Positions 47,685 through 59,491 of a stretch of DNA of 64,000 nucleotides are shown here, one piece after another. A program made the position numbers and the translations under genes. The notes beneath the pieces are model-generated. The model saw only the letters and a list, made by a program, of their open reading frames with translations, searched no databases and had not been told where the DNA came from. Where the stretch lies: NCBI GenBank assembly GCA_020002185.1, contig CM034534.1, positions 67,102,691 to 67,166,690 of the forward strand, given 5' to 3'. The number at the start of each line of letters is the position of its first letter. Position 1 is the stretch's first letter. The DNA is from Paraescarpia echinospica. Its lineage: Eukaryota > Annelida > Polychaeta > Sabellida > Siboglinidae.

Positions 47685-48034
47685 ATATTCTACTCAACGT
47701 ATCTGTATATGAATGTCGATCTAGGCTCTGTAAGATAAACATCATTTGACCACAGCACAAAGTTTGTGGAAAACATGGACAACATAAACGCATCTAAGAC
47801 AAATGTACAGCGAACCATTCCAAACAAATATTACAGATGACCGCCTATGAATTTAATATACTTATATTACATTGAGCAATATACTCATGTACTTAGATAG
47901 GATAATAATAATATACATTATCAAGTAAAATGCAACACATGCATGCATGTCTACAATGGGTACCCGTAATCGTATCACATTATACACGGCCATTACGATG
48001 ACACACAAATAAGCAGTTCAGTGTTAAATCCTTT
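47685..48034. other. Intergenic DNA, nothing recognised
   Basis: No supported feature. Confidence 0.5.
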
Positions 48035-48420
48035 TTAAACACCTCCATCGAAACATCAAACAGAACCTCCTGGAGATTCGCGAAGATCTTCACCTGTGTA
48101 CCCCATTGTGACCTATAACGGCTCCCCCTAGAACATCTAACTGAACCCCATCAAGATTTCCCAAACTCTGCAACTGTAATCCCCAAATTGATACCTCCAA
48201 CGGTACACCATCGAGATTCCCGAAAATCTCCAACTTTAATTCCCCCGTTGAGAAATCCAATTGTACACCCTCTTGAAACCTCCAACTGCACTCCCTTTAT
48301 ACCTCAAACTGCACCCCACTGAGACTCCCAAAAACACCCAACAGCATCCCCTTTGAGACCTCGGGCGGAACTCTTTTCCCTCAAGCAAATATCTTTTGAT
48401 TCAGCAGTGGGGGAGGGGTG
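48035..48420 (-). mobile_element. MITE-like element, diverged internal repeats, minus strand
   Basis: Degenerate units of about 50-60 bp with CCTCCAACTGCACTCC, CATCGAGATTCCCGAAAATC and CCCACTGAGACTCCC look like inverted, old versions of the GGAGAGCCTC / TGGAGTTTTT units of the MITE-like family. Confidence 0.5.
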
Positions 48421-48576
48421 CGTACACGGGGCGCGTACGTACCCATCGGACCCACGGGCAAGTTATATAACATTCTACCGCAGTCTCATGTACACAGTGC
48501 TGCAGACACACGCACACCAATGTTAACTGCGACACGAGTACCAATTACATGCTATTTTGCAGATTATTTCTCCTTT

Positions 48577-48857
48577 TTATGGTAAAGGCTCAACTTTTGT
48601 GTTCCTCCGAAACACATGTCTGTATCCACTCTTAATATTACTCTTCATAAACCGGAAGTGGATCTTGAAGGTGTGGAAGTCCAGGCCGACGACCAACACA
48701 GTAGGAACCACGAGCATCACTATCCCGATGATTCCCATCGCGACGTTTAGCGGCTCTTTGTCTGCCTTCTTGAAACCAATAGCCGCCATCATCTTCTCGG
48801 CCTTCGTAAGAGGCTCCTCGTCCTTGGGCACGAAGATCTTCACTTCGTCTCCAGAGG
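48577..48857 (-). CDS. Gene B exon: stalk, transmembrane segment, cytoplasmic tail
   Basis: Acceptor CCACCCAG then CCTCTGGAG, phase 1, which joins to the phase-1 donor of the last CCP exon. It encodes a charged stalk (SGDEVKIFVPKDEEPLTKAE, then KKADKEPLN), a single hydrophobic span of about 20 residues (VAMGIIGIVML... to ...VVGL) and a basic tail. Two ends are possible: reading to TAA at 48577-48579, or a weaker donor AAGA followed by GTAATA with the exon ending at 48642. The Lys-rich segment before the span is extracellular if topology is type I, as expected for a C-terminal anchor after the CCP array. Confidence 0.7.
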
Positions 48858-49311
48858 CTGGGTGGACAAACAAGAATGCTTTTGTAGAAACAACAGAACA
48901 CGTAAAGCTTGGATTCCGTAAATACGGAAACGCGTACGGAAACGGCATGCGGAACGGGGAATACCCCTGTAATAATGACGTCACTTCCGTAATTTCTGTT
49001 AATTTCCTATCCGATTCCTGTGTGATTGCCATGCGAATCGCTACATGGAGCGATTCAATTTGCCACATCCGCACGACGAAACTCATCCGCCTCTGTACCT
49101 GCGGGATCACTTCTATTACTGTCCGGTATATTCATTGTTTGGCTGCAATCGCTCGCCGTTTCCGTACATATAGAATCGTAGCTTTAGTATTCGATTAAAA
49201 CATCATTTATTAAATTTTTCCGATATAGTCTGACACTATAATATCGTAAATGGGCTAAATGGACTAACTTACACTCAAAAACATTAAAAAAGAAATTTAC
49301 ATATATAAATG
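48858..49311. other. Intron of gene B, right part
   Basis: No exon found. Confidence 0.5.
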
Positions 49312-52130
49312 ATGTTCAGTGGTCAGTGGCACAGTAGAGGTCTCAGTAGTCAGTAGCACAGTATAGGTCTCAGTGGTCAGTGGCACAGTAGATATCTCAG
49401 TGATCAGTGGCACAGTAGAGGTCTCAGTGGTCAGTGGCACAGTAGATGTCTCAGTGGTCAGTGGCACAGTAGGAGTCTCAGTGGTCAGTGGCACAATAGG
49501 GCTCTCAATGGTCAATAGCACAATAGAGGTATCAGTGGTCAGTGGCAAAATAGGGGTATCAGTGATCAGTAGCACAATAAGGGTATCAGTGGTCAGTAGC
49601 ACAATAGGGGTATCAGTGATCAGTAGCACAATAGGCGTATCAGTGGTCGGTAGCACAATAGAGGTATCAGTGGTCAGTAGCACAATAGGTGTATCAGTGA
49701 TCAGTGGCACAATAGGGCTCTCAATGGTCAGTAGCACAATAGGTGTATCAGTGGTCGGTAGGACAATAGGTGTATCAGTGGTCAGTAGCACACTAGGTGT
49801 ATCAGTGGTCAGTAGCACAATAGGTGTATCAGTGGTCAGTAGCACAATAGGTGTATCAGTGGTCAGTAGCACAATAGGGGTATCAGTGGTCAGTAGCACA
49901 ATAGAGGTATCAATGGTCGGTAGCACAATAGAGGTATCAGTGGTCGGTAGCACAATATAGGTATCAGTGGTTGGTAGCACACTAGGTGTATCAGTGGTCA
50001 GTAGCACAATAGGTGTATCAGTGGTCAGTATCACAATAGGTGTATCAGTGGTCGGTAGCACAATAGGTGTATCAGTGGTCGGTAGCACAATAGGTGTATC
50101 AGTGGTCAGTAGCACACTAAGTGTATCAGTGGTCAGTAGCACAATAGGTGTATCAGTGGTCAGTAGCACAATAGGTGTATCAGTGGTCGGTAGCACAATA
50201 GGTGTATCAGTGGTCAGTAGCACACTAGGTGTATCAGTGGTAAGTAGCACAATAGGTGTATCAGTGGTCAGTAGCACAATAGGTGTATCAGTGGTCAGTA
50301 GCACAATAGGGGTATCAGTGGTCGGTAGCACAATAGAGGTATCAATGGTCGGTAGCACAATAGAGGTATCAGTGGTTGGTAGCACAATAGGTGTATCAGT
50401 GGTCAGTAGCACAATAGGGGTATCAGTGGTCAGTAGCACAATAGGGGTATCAATGGTCGGTAGCACAATAGAGGTATCAATGGTTGGTAGCACAATAGGT
50501 GTATCAGTGGTCAGTAGCACAATAGGTGTATCAGTGGTCAGTAGCACAATAGGGGTATCAGTGGTCAGTAGCACAATAGGGGTATCAGTGGTCAGTAGCA
50601 CAATAGGGGTATCAATGGTCGGTAGTACAATAGAGGTATCAGTGGTCGGTAGCACAATAGGGGTATCAATGGTCGGTAGCACAATAGAGGTATCAGTGGT
50701 TGGTAGCACAATAGGTGTATCAGTGGTCGGTAGCACAATAGGTGTATCAGTGGTCAGTAGCACAATAGGGGTATCAGTGGTCAGTAGCACAATAGGGGTA
50801 TCAATGGTCTGTAGCACAATAGAGGTATCAGTGGTCGGTAGCACAATAGGTGTATCAGTGGTCAGTAGCACAATAGGTGTATCAGAGGTCAGTATCACAA
50901 TAGGGGTATCAGTGGTCGGTAGCACAATAGGGGTATCAATGGTCGGTAGCACAATAGGTGCATCAGTGGTCAGTAGCACAATAGGTGTATCAGTGGTCGG
51001 TAGCACAATAGGTGTATCAGTGGTCGGTAGCACAATAGGTGTATCAGTGGTCAGTAGCACAATAGGGGTATCAGTGGTCTGTAGCACAATAGGTGTATCA
51101 GTGGTCGGTAGCACAATAGGGGTATCAGTGGTCAGTAGCACAGTAGGTGTATCAGTGGTCAGTAGCACAATAGGTGTATCAGTGGTCAGTAGCACAATAG
51201 GTGTATCAGTGGTCAGTAGCACAGTAGGTGTATCAGTGGTCGGTAGCACAATAGGTGTATCAGTGGTCGGTAGCACAATATGTGTATCAGTGGTCAGTAG
51301 CACAATAGGTGTATCAGTGGTCAGTAGCACAATAGGTGTATCAGTGGTCAGTAACACAATAGGTGTATAAGTGGTCAGTAACACAATAGGTGTATAAGTG
51401 GTCAGTAACACAATAGGTGTATCAGTGGTCAGTAACACAATAGGTGTATCAGTGGTCAGTAACACAATAGGTGTATCAGTGGTCAGTAACACAATAGGTG
51501 TATCAGTGGTCAGTAACACAATAGGTGTATTAGTGGTCAGTAACACAATAGGTGTATCAGTGGTCAGTAACACAATAGGTGTATCAGTGGTCAGTAACAC
51601 AATAGGGGTATCAGTGGTCAGTAACACAATAGGTGTATCAGTGGTCAGTAACACAATAGGTGTATCAGTGGTCAGTAACACAATAGGTGTATCAGTGGTC
51701 AGTAACACAATAGGTGTATCAGTGGTCAGTAGCACAATAGGTGTATCAGTGGTCAGTAGCACAATAGGTGTATCAGTGGTCAGTAACACAATAGGTGTAT
51801 CAGTGGTCAGTAACACAATAGGTGTATCAGTGGTCAGTAGCACAATAGGGTTATCAGTGGTCAGTAACACAATAGGTGTATCAGTGGTCAGTAGCACAAT
51901 AGGTGTATCAGTGGTCAGTAACACAATAGGTGTATCAGTGGTCAGTAACACAATAGGTGTATCAGTGGTCAGTAACACAATAGGGGTATCAGTGGTCAGT
52001 AACACAATAGGTGTATCAGTGGTCAGTAACACAATAGGTGTATCAGTGGTCAGTAACACAATAGGTGTATCAGTGGTCAGTAACACAATAGGTGTATCAG
52101 TGGTCAGTAACACAATAGGGGGTCTCAGTA
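49312..52130. repeat. 27-bp minisatellite, about 100 copies, in gene B intron
   Basis: Unit core CAGTGGTCAGTAGCACAATA plus GGTGTAT. Variants: GTAGCA versus GTAACA (the latter dominates 51345-52110), GGTC versus GGTT, GGTGTATC versus GGGGTATC or GAGGTATC. The left end (49312-49540) has diverged 27-bp units. Because 27 is divisible by three, the gene's strand is open for 988 codons (52263-49297) as a 9-residue repeat T-T-D-T-P-I-V-L-L, changing to T-T-E-T-S-T-V-P-L at its end. The other strand is open over most of the array, with two nearby stops at about 51367 and 51394. Splicing from 53588 to 48857 skips it in frame. Confidence 0.95.
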
Positions 52131-52139
52131 GTTTGTGAA

Positions 52140-53587
52140 GACAATTGTTGAGAAAGTTTTCGTGTAGTTGGTATGTTGTGTATTTTGTGTTATTCTGGGA
52201 TAATTTGTGTCCGCATTTTGAGTTTTCACCACTACAATGTCCAGTATTAGAAGACGTTATCACTTAAATTGGACTTTGTACCAGACCCGTTGGTTCAGCC
52301 AGCAATGCCAGTGAAACTGCAAGGATCGATCGGAAAAAAACATGCATGTGCCCTTCTGGCATATCGGAGATAGAACTACGGGCCTTTTCGAAATTTGATG
52401 TGCCCCAAATCAGTTTATTAAAATTGTATTAATTAATTTGCACGATGGTATGATCGCTTAAACAACCTAATAAATGTGAACATTTCTTTAATATTAGGCA
52501 TGTAATCATGCTATTGTTTAACTTGTTTTGAATTCTATTCAGGACTGTCTACGCGACATATTTCTGAGTACAAAACATATAATCATCATTATCAAAGTGA
52601 TCAGAAATGTTCAGGTTTTTTCCAAATCTGCAACGTTACGAAACTAGATACATTCTGGGTAGGTGTGCCCCATTTTTCGTGGACCGGTCATGCTACCAAG
52701 TATACTACTCAAAGGATAGGGAAATTCTAACTAAGGAATACGATGCAGCAGTTTGTGACATTGAGTGACAACGATTCACATACGAGGGAGCTGCAACTAA
52801 AAATATTCAAAGAACCATGTTGATTAAACATTAAAAACTCATTGATACACTGATGAACAGGTGTATGGCATAGCCTCTCTCAGTCTGTGGTTGTGATTGC
52901 ATCGGGGCAGTCTTTTGAGAGGAAATTTGATTATAAGTTGAGGGAAAATCACCCAATTAAATTAGCGCAATTAAATTATACTATATAGTAAAGCTATTAC
53001 ATTTAAGATTAGAACATAGCATTGTCTTTTTTTCAAAGTTTATGACCCACGTGACAGGAACATTTGTAATGAATGTACTATCTCTGCGCCTTGGTGCTCG
53101 ACTAAAGCTCATAAACAATGCCAACAAGAGGCAAGGGGTAGGCAAGGCACAAGGGTGTTGATTAGACTGTTCTCAGGGTCCAGTCATCAAGGCGCAGACT
53201 GTAGCAAACCGGAGCGATATTTGGGCCTCAAATGGCCTAAAAGCCTAAGACGCAATCTTTTTTATAGCGTAAATATGCCTTGGGTAAGTGAAATGATTTA
53301 ATTATTGATCGACGTGTCAAATTTAGGAAAAACTATAGTTAATAACGGCAAAATCAATGTGGGCCTGGATTATACACAAGTGCCCCATTAATTTTCTCGG
53401 ATTTCTTAGACACATTTTGTTCGGCAAAAAGTATGCGGCATTCCAGCGTTTCCGCGCTCCAAGGGAATCCCTGAAACTGTTATTTCAATACCTTTGGAAT
53501 GCCGGTTGATAAGACTATTTTACACAGTGTATATTTCAATTATCAGATTTCAGTATGTCGGCACTGTCCGTGTCTTACTATGCCTAC
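52140..53587. other. Intron of gene B, left part
   Basis: No exon found. Inverted 11-mers CTGCGCCTTG / CAAGGCGCAG at about 53092 and 53191 could form a hairpin. Confidence 0.5.
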
Positions 53588-53767
53588 CTTCACAGACAAG
53601 GTCAACCCCAATCCACTGGCCCCGCGGTCCACATTCCTTGTACAGCTGCCCAGAGACAACGTTGTACCGAGGCAGACAGCGATAGATGATTCTTCTCCGC
53701 CGTAAAGACTTCTTGTCCTCATACCACGTCGTGTTGACGACGTGCGGAGGTTGTGGGCACTCAATTC
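53588..53767 (-). CDS. Gene B exon: CCP domain 11
   Basis: 180 nt, phase 1-1. Acceptor GTTGCAG, donor GAAG followed by GTAGGC. Cysteines in ECPQPP, YRC, KEC and DLVC, with the conserved Trp in GQW. The usual Gly-Tyr after Cys2 reads PRY. It joins directly in phase with the stalk/transmembrane exon. Confidence 0.85.
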
Positions 53768-55065
53768 CTGCAACACGCATACGTGAGATGGTGTAACTTC
53801 CGTCGCCAAGTAAGTAAGGGTTGTTCACAACAGCTGTTCGATAGAACCGTATAACAAAACGTAGGTAACAATAAGATAATGCATGTTTTATGAGCAGCTC
53901 TGTTGAATTGGACTCACGTTATGCATCGGTAAAATAATAAGACATTGAAACGTCCTACAAGAATAGTACAATATTATTTTGCCCTTGAGTAACTATTGCC
54001 AGTTCTATAATCCGCATGGTATTAACGAGTAATAGTAGTAGTAACTAGTAAGTAACAGTGATACTCAGTATCTATTTATAAAAACGACCTTTTACGTATG
54101 TGTTCAGTTCATACAATAATGGTTGACTTGTGTAATTACTGCATATTCAATGTATATTTTGTTATTACAGGCCTGGTACAAATATTTCCGTAATTAAAAT
54201 AGTGATGTAATTACTATTACTAACTATATACTCTAATTTCACTACTATACGGTTAAGCATAAGTATTGTGTAATACTCACAGTCAGTGGTGTTGCTTACG
54301 GTGCTAATCTGTCCTTATTTGCAATAGTGCTAGTAATAAAATTTTCCTAAATACAAGACAGTCCATGCATTGACACGGTGATGATACCAAGGTTGCCTTG
54401 AGCATAGGAACTCATTAGAACATAGAACATTATTCTTTTTTTATGTAACCTGATACAATAAATTGAAAATGAACCAAATATATATTATTGTAGATTTATG
54501 TACAGCAACGCAACATGAAAATTTTAATAATGGAAATTCATAATTTTTGATACCACCAAAAAAATAATAATCTTATCTATAGATATATATCGCTGGGTGT
54601 ACGGAGGTTTATTTTTATTTTTTAAGTTAATGCTTAAGCCTGCAATATAAAAGCGTTTGTTTGTTTGTTTCGGCGCGTAGCTACCTATCAAACAGCCGCC
54701 GATATAATTCTTTTTATGTTGAAACGGCAATCATTCAAAACGTAAAGAACATTCCTGTGAACATCCAGCCGGTTGTTTTGTGACATGCAAATGGCCATGT
54801 TTGAGCAGGCTAGGAGACATGACTTCGCAACCAACATATTTAATGTTTGGCATATTACACGACAAGAGCTTCGTATATATTTATGTATACGAAGTTTCAA
54901 AGAAATTGAAAAATTCATTTCACTTAGTCTTAAAATTTTAGTAATTAACAACAGCAGATGGCCAACTTTTATTGGTATTCGTTACATGTAACATGAAACA
55001 TGACGACAACAACTTGTGTTTATTGTACAAATACGGCATTTTGGAGATTATTTACATTCACCTAC
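53768..55065. other. Intron of gene B
   Basis: AT-rich, no exon or known repeat seen. Confidence 0.5.
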
Positions 55066-55242
55066 TCTCGCATTTAGGAGTTTCTCCGCTCCACGTGCCG
55101 TTGGCTTGACACGTGATCGCCTCGTCTCCAGAGGCAATGGCGTAACCTTGGTGACACGTGTACTGCACACGTGACTTGTACGTCAGTGACGTGACGTTGT
55201 ATGTCGCCATTTGTGGCAGTTCCGGGGCTGGACAGGATATTT
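55066..55242 (-). CDS. Gene B exon: CCP domain 10
   Basis: 177 nt, phase 1-1. Acceptor CTTACAG. Donor GAGA followed by GTAGGT keeps the phase rule; a second GT four bases on (AGTAG followed by GTGAAT) would break it. Cysteines in SCPAPE, YTC, ITC and PKC, with HQGY and GTWSG present: a canonical CCP. Confidence 0.9.
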
Positions 55243-55383
55243 CTGTAAGACAAGACACGACATCGTAATAACGTAAGTAATATTTGTTTATTGTAGATCA
55301 GTGGTCGTGAAGAGGTACTGACGTAGGTTATAGTTGTGGGATATAACCAAGTCGAATAGTAATAGCAACTATAAACTCACTCG

Positions 55384-55770
<387 letters not shown>

Positions 55771-55809
55771 ACACAATCAGCAAGTCAAATATAGTTATGA
55801 TTGAATGAT

Positions 55810-56170
55810 CCCCTTTAAAGCAAGCCGTGATGTACTGAAAAAGCTAGTTGAGGTCACACCCTATTCCGATGGTTACTAGAGTTCTTCCGTACGGAGACAC
55901 ACCGAAATAAACGTATTCAGGAGCACTGTTGAACTGATCCTGATATATGGATGTGAATCATGGACCTTGACACAAACTCTAGATACTTCACTTGATGACT
56001 CATATGTAATATTATTTTGATTACTTCTAACCAGGAACTTCCTCCCGTGAATTTGCACAATTGCACTGAGACAACGTCGTCTTCGTCTGGCATGTATGTG
56101 ATGCGCCATGACGAAGTAACCAACGAAATGCTACTCTGGGAATGTTCGGTCCGTCGGAAAAGAAGTCGAC
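55810..56170 (+). mobile_element. LINE C-terminal fragment, plus strand, in gene B intron
   Basis: Frames read STVELILIYGCESWTLTQ (the I-Y-G-C-E-S-W-T block of RT C-termini), then after a shift RRLRLAG and MRHDEVTNEMLLWECS. Broken, short and antisense to gene B. Confidence 0.65.
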
Positions 56171-56298
56171 CTATCACAAGTCTTCATTACCCCCTATGTG
56201 GTAATGCAATAGACACCATGACAAACAGAGACTAAATTATTAAATATACGCATCGTGTCACAATGCTAAGTGCACGACACACGAAAGCGTCACGTTAC

Positions 56299-56475
56299 CT
56301 GTACAGACCATCTCGTCTCCCTCCCAGACACCGCGCTTGCTGCAGACAAAGCTGCCAGGAAGACCCTCGCTGTAGTAACCCGTCTCACACGTGTACGTGG
56401 CTCGGTCCAGAAACGACGTCCCCAGCACCTCTATCCGGGCGTGGGCCGCAGTCGGTGGCTGACCACAGGTCATTT
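56299..56475 (-). CDS. Gene B exon: CCP domain 9
   Basis: 177 nt, phase 1-1. Acceptor GTTCCAG, donor ACAG followed by GTAACG. Cysteines in TCGQPP, YTC, FVC and MVC. ETGYY and GVWEGDE complete a canonical CCP. Confidence 0.9.
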
Positions 56476-56784
56476 CTGGAACACAAGTCGACATACTACA
56501 GTCGCCAAACAGCTATACACGAGTATGGTTTGGACACGCCCTTCTGGAAAGCACAAGTGTCACGAGCCTGGCTTAAGAATGGTGTCATCAAAAACAAAGA
56601 AACGTGGGCAGACCAAAACAGTTGGGAGTTGTATTGAAGATTAAGCAACGAGCTACAAATAGAGTGCGTTGGGGAAGTGTTGTTTTGGCCCTATGTCCAT
56701 ATGCTCTACTTTGAGCGATGAGAATCAACTTAGTAAGTACTGCTTCGTCGAATATGTCTGTATCTTTCTCTGTTCCCCGTATAA

Positions 56785-56862
56785 TTGTGTGTGTGTGTGT
56801 GTGTGTGTGTGCGTGCGTGCGTGTGTGTGTGTGTGTGTGTGCGTGCGTGTGTGTGTTAGTGT
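56785..56862. repeat. (GT)n microsatellite
   Basis: GT with GC interruptions, in a gene B intron just downstream of the CCP exon 8 donor. Confidence 0.95.
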
Positions 56863-56915
56863 GTGTACTGAGCTCATGGAAAATCCATCATTAAATATAA
56901 TCCGTTGTTACCCAC

Positions 56916-57098
56916 TGATGCATGTCGGCTGCTCGCAGCTCCAGCGTCCCGTGACGAGGCATTCACAAGTCGGGCTTCCCGTAGACATGATGTAGCCGGG
57001 GACACAGGAATAGGTGACTCGAGACCCGACCACGATTCCGCCAATCAACGGAACAACGTTTGAATCGTTGGCTACATGGATCTGTGGACAGGTGATTT
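56916..57098 (-). CDS. Gene B exon: CCP domain 8, with two extra cysteines
   Basis: 183 nt, phase 1-1. Acceptor TTTCAG, donor ATCA followed by GTGGGT. Canonical cysteines in TCPQIH, YSC, PTC and the final PTC. Two more occur, one two residues after Cys3 (CEC) and one after the conserved Trp (WSC). They are placed so that they could form an added disulfide across the Cys3-Trp loop. GY follows Cys2 as usual. The frame has no good internal start, so it is easily missed. Confidence 0.85.
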
Positions 57099-57719
57099 CT
57101 GAAAGAAATATAAAACACTTTATTCTTCCATAAATATACTACTGACGTGACTTTTGGTTACAGGAAAACGCATAAAAACAAACAAGTATAATTATGCACT
57201 ATACTTCAAATGAGTGTGAGGATGTTTGAAGGAGGTAAATAGGATGTCATTAACGTTTGTGTAAATTTACCCCTCACATGCGTATTAAGGCGTTGTTATT
57301 AAGTTTATTGCATTTGTTATTCGACAACCGGAACGACAGTTTAGCCATCATAATTGATATGATGTTATTGAAAATATTAGTTTTTGTTGTGTTGCTTGTG
57401 ATGTGTAAAGTATGTAATTTGTATACACGACACCTTGTAATTATGGTACATACAACGACGGTAGAATTCAGTTTGCTAACAATTTTATTTGACATTTTAT
57501 TACAGGAAAACGTGTAAATAGCTGCAGTATTTAGTAATGTTTCGGCAGTTTCTCCAAGTATGTTAGATCTAGAAACCCAACAATGATTCTTATTGGCAAC
57601 ACATCTGAGAAATACATATGTACTTTTAGAAGCAAAAAACAACGTAGATCCTCGTTGGTCAATAACGACGACAACCTTAAACTACAACAACACATCTACT
57701 TGCAAAGTGCATGAATAGT

Positions 57720-58244
57720 TAGATCTGCTGACAGAATGTGCAGGAATAGTTGGATCTGCTGACAGAAAGTGCAGGATTAGTTAGATCTGCTGATAGAATG
57801 TGCAGGAATAGTTGGATCTGCTGACAGAAAGTGCAGGATTAGTTAGATCTGCTGACAGAATGTGCAGGAATAGTTGGATCTGCTGACAGAAAGTGCAGGA
57901 TTAGTTAGATCTGCTGATAGAATGTGCAGGAATAGTTGGATCTGCTGACAGAAAGTGCAGGATTAGTTAGATCTGCTGACAGAATGTGCAGGAATAGTTG
58001 GATCTGCTGACAGAAAGTGCAGGATTAGTTAGATCTGCTGATAGAATGTGCAGGAATAGTTGGATCTGCTGACAGAAAGTGCAGGATTAGTTAGATCTGC
58101 TGACAGAATGTGCAGGAATAGTTGGATCTGCTGACAGAAAGTGCATGAATAGTTAGATCTGCTGACAGAATGTGCAGGAATAGTTGAATCTGCTGACAGA
58201 AAGTGCAGGAATAGTTAGATCTGCTGCTTAAAGTGCAGGAATAG

Positions 58245-58276
<32 letters not shown>

Positions 58277-58612
58277 TGACAGAAAGTGCATGCATTATTA
58301 GACCTACTGACAGAAGGTGCAGGAATAGTTATATCTACTGACATAGAGTGCAGGAATAGTTATATCTACTGACAGAAAGTGCAAGAATAATTATATCTAC
58401 TGTTATAAGGTGCAGGAATAGTTATATATGCTGACAGAAAGTGCACGGATAGTTAGACCTACTGACAGAACGTGCAGGAATAGTTATATCTACTGACAGA
58501 AAGTGTAGGGATAGTTAGATGTACTAACAAAAAGTGCAGGAATAGTTATACATACTGACTGAAAGAGCGTGAATAGTTATATCTACTGACAGAAAGTGAA
58601 GGAATAGTTACA
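57720..58612. repeat. 31-bp minisatellite, about 29 copies, with higher-order structure
   Basis: Unit GTTAGATCTGCTGACAGAAT plus GTGCAGGAATA. Units alternate AGTTAGATCT..GAATGTGCAGGAAT and AGTTGGATCT..GAAAGTGCAGGATT, making a 62-bp dimer. GATAGA and GACAGA alternate between dimers, making a 124-bp period through about 57720-58110. Units decay toward 58612, with a (TA)n insert at 58246-58275. The array ends at the splice donor of CCP exon 7. Confidence 0.95.
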
Positions 58613-58615
58613 TAC

Positions 58616-58792
58616 GCTCAAACATTGGTTGCTCTCCATCCCAGAGTTCATCCTCGCCACAGACCCGCACCAAGTCACCGCTGACCTGAAGGTAGCCGTC
58701 CTGGGGTCGATACGTGACGGTGGATTCGACCGTTAGGTTTCCGACAGAAAGCATGCCACCAACGATGTTTGGAGGTGCAACGCATCTGGTTT
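58616..58792 (-). CDS. Gene B exon: CCP domain 7, lacking Cys2 and Cys4
   Basis: 177 nt, phase 1-1. Acceptor ATTCAG, donor GAGC followed by GTATGT. Clearly CCP-like: RCVAPP with Cys1, VTYRPQDGYL where Y-x-C-x-x-G-Y is expected, VRVCGED with Cys3, the Trp in ELWDGEQP, then MFE where V-C-E is expected. Cys2 reads Pro and Cys4 reads Phe. CCP disulfides pair 1-3 and 2-4, so both partners of exactly one bond are gone while the other is intact. Reading frame and splice sites are intact, so it is not an obvious pseudo-exon. Confidence 0.82.
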
Positions 58793-59018
58793 CTGAATGT
58801 CATAAATCGCAGACACGCACACGGTATAAGATAATATGACTATCTTGAACAATAACGATGACATTTCAAATGTTAATCGGTTATAAATAATTTAGTTATA
58901 ACTCACTATTAAGGACACCATTGGGACTGATCAGAATTACCTGACTAGCGTTATGGCATAATTATTATATGTTCATAGTTGTTTTGCATGGTGCGTGCAT
59001 GCACGCGGTATCACGTAC

Positions 59019-59195
59019 GTGCACACACGAGAGGTGTTCCGGACCACAGTCCTTCTGCGAGACACGTCCTCAGGAGACTGCCTCTCACTGCGTGGTAGCC
59101 CGGCAGACACTGCACGGTTACGGTGTCCTCGTAGCGGGGGCCCGTCTGTTCTACCACCTCACTCCGCTCGCCCGTCACGGCACCGCATTCGACGC
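59019..59195 (-). CDS. Gene B exon: CCP domain 6
   Basis: 177 nt, phase 1-1. Acceptor CCTACAG, donor GCAC followed by GTACGT. Cysteines in VECGAV, VQC, RTC and LVC; PGYH and GLWSG present: canonical CCP. There is no in-frame ATG near its start, so start-to-stop ORF finding misses it. Confidence 0.88.
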
Positions 59196-59491
59196 CTGTA
59201 GGATGCGAAAACGTCGTTACTACGAGAATCCTTAAACTATTTCAATACCGTAATGAACACTTCAATCGCGCAAAAAATCCATAACATTCAGAGCTAAGTG
59301 GCGCTCCAGAACTAAAAGGTTAGAAAATATGTTAACCGGTTGAGCGCCTACATTGATACATTTGTTAATAATGGATGGATAAGCTAAAGAGCTAAGGAAG
59401 TAAGGCGATATCAAAACGAAAACTTTTTTTGCAATTTTATGGATGTTTTGTAATGTATTTGGCTGCAACGTTGTCCAGACAAGTTGCTCAC

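Noticed and set aside
49373..52138. Plus-strand frames repeating V-S-V-V-S-S-T-I-G
   Set aside because: Produced by the 27-bp unit; antisense to gene B, interrupted by stops near 51367 and 51394, no start or splice support.
53092..53201. Short inverted repeat as a MITE
   Set aside because: Only about 11 bp of perfect inversion, no target duplication and no second copy seen.
57720..58612. CRISPR-like array (31-bp repeats)
   Set aside because: Units are directly adjacent with no unique spacers, in a eukaryotic intron.
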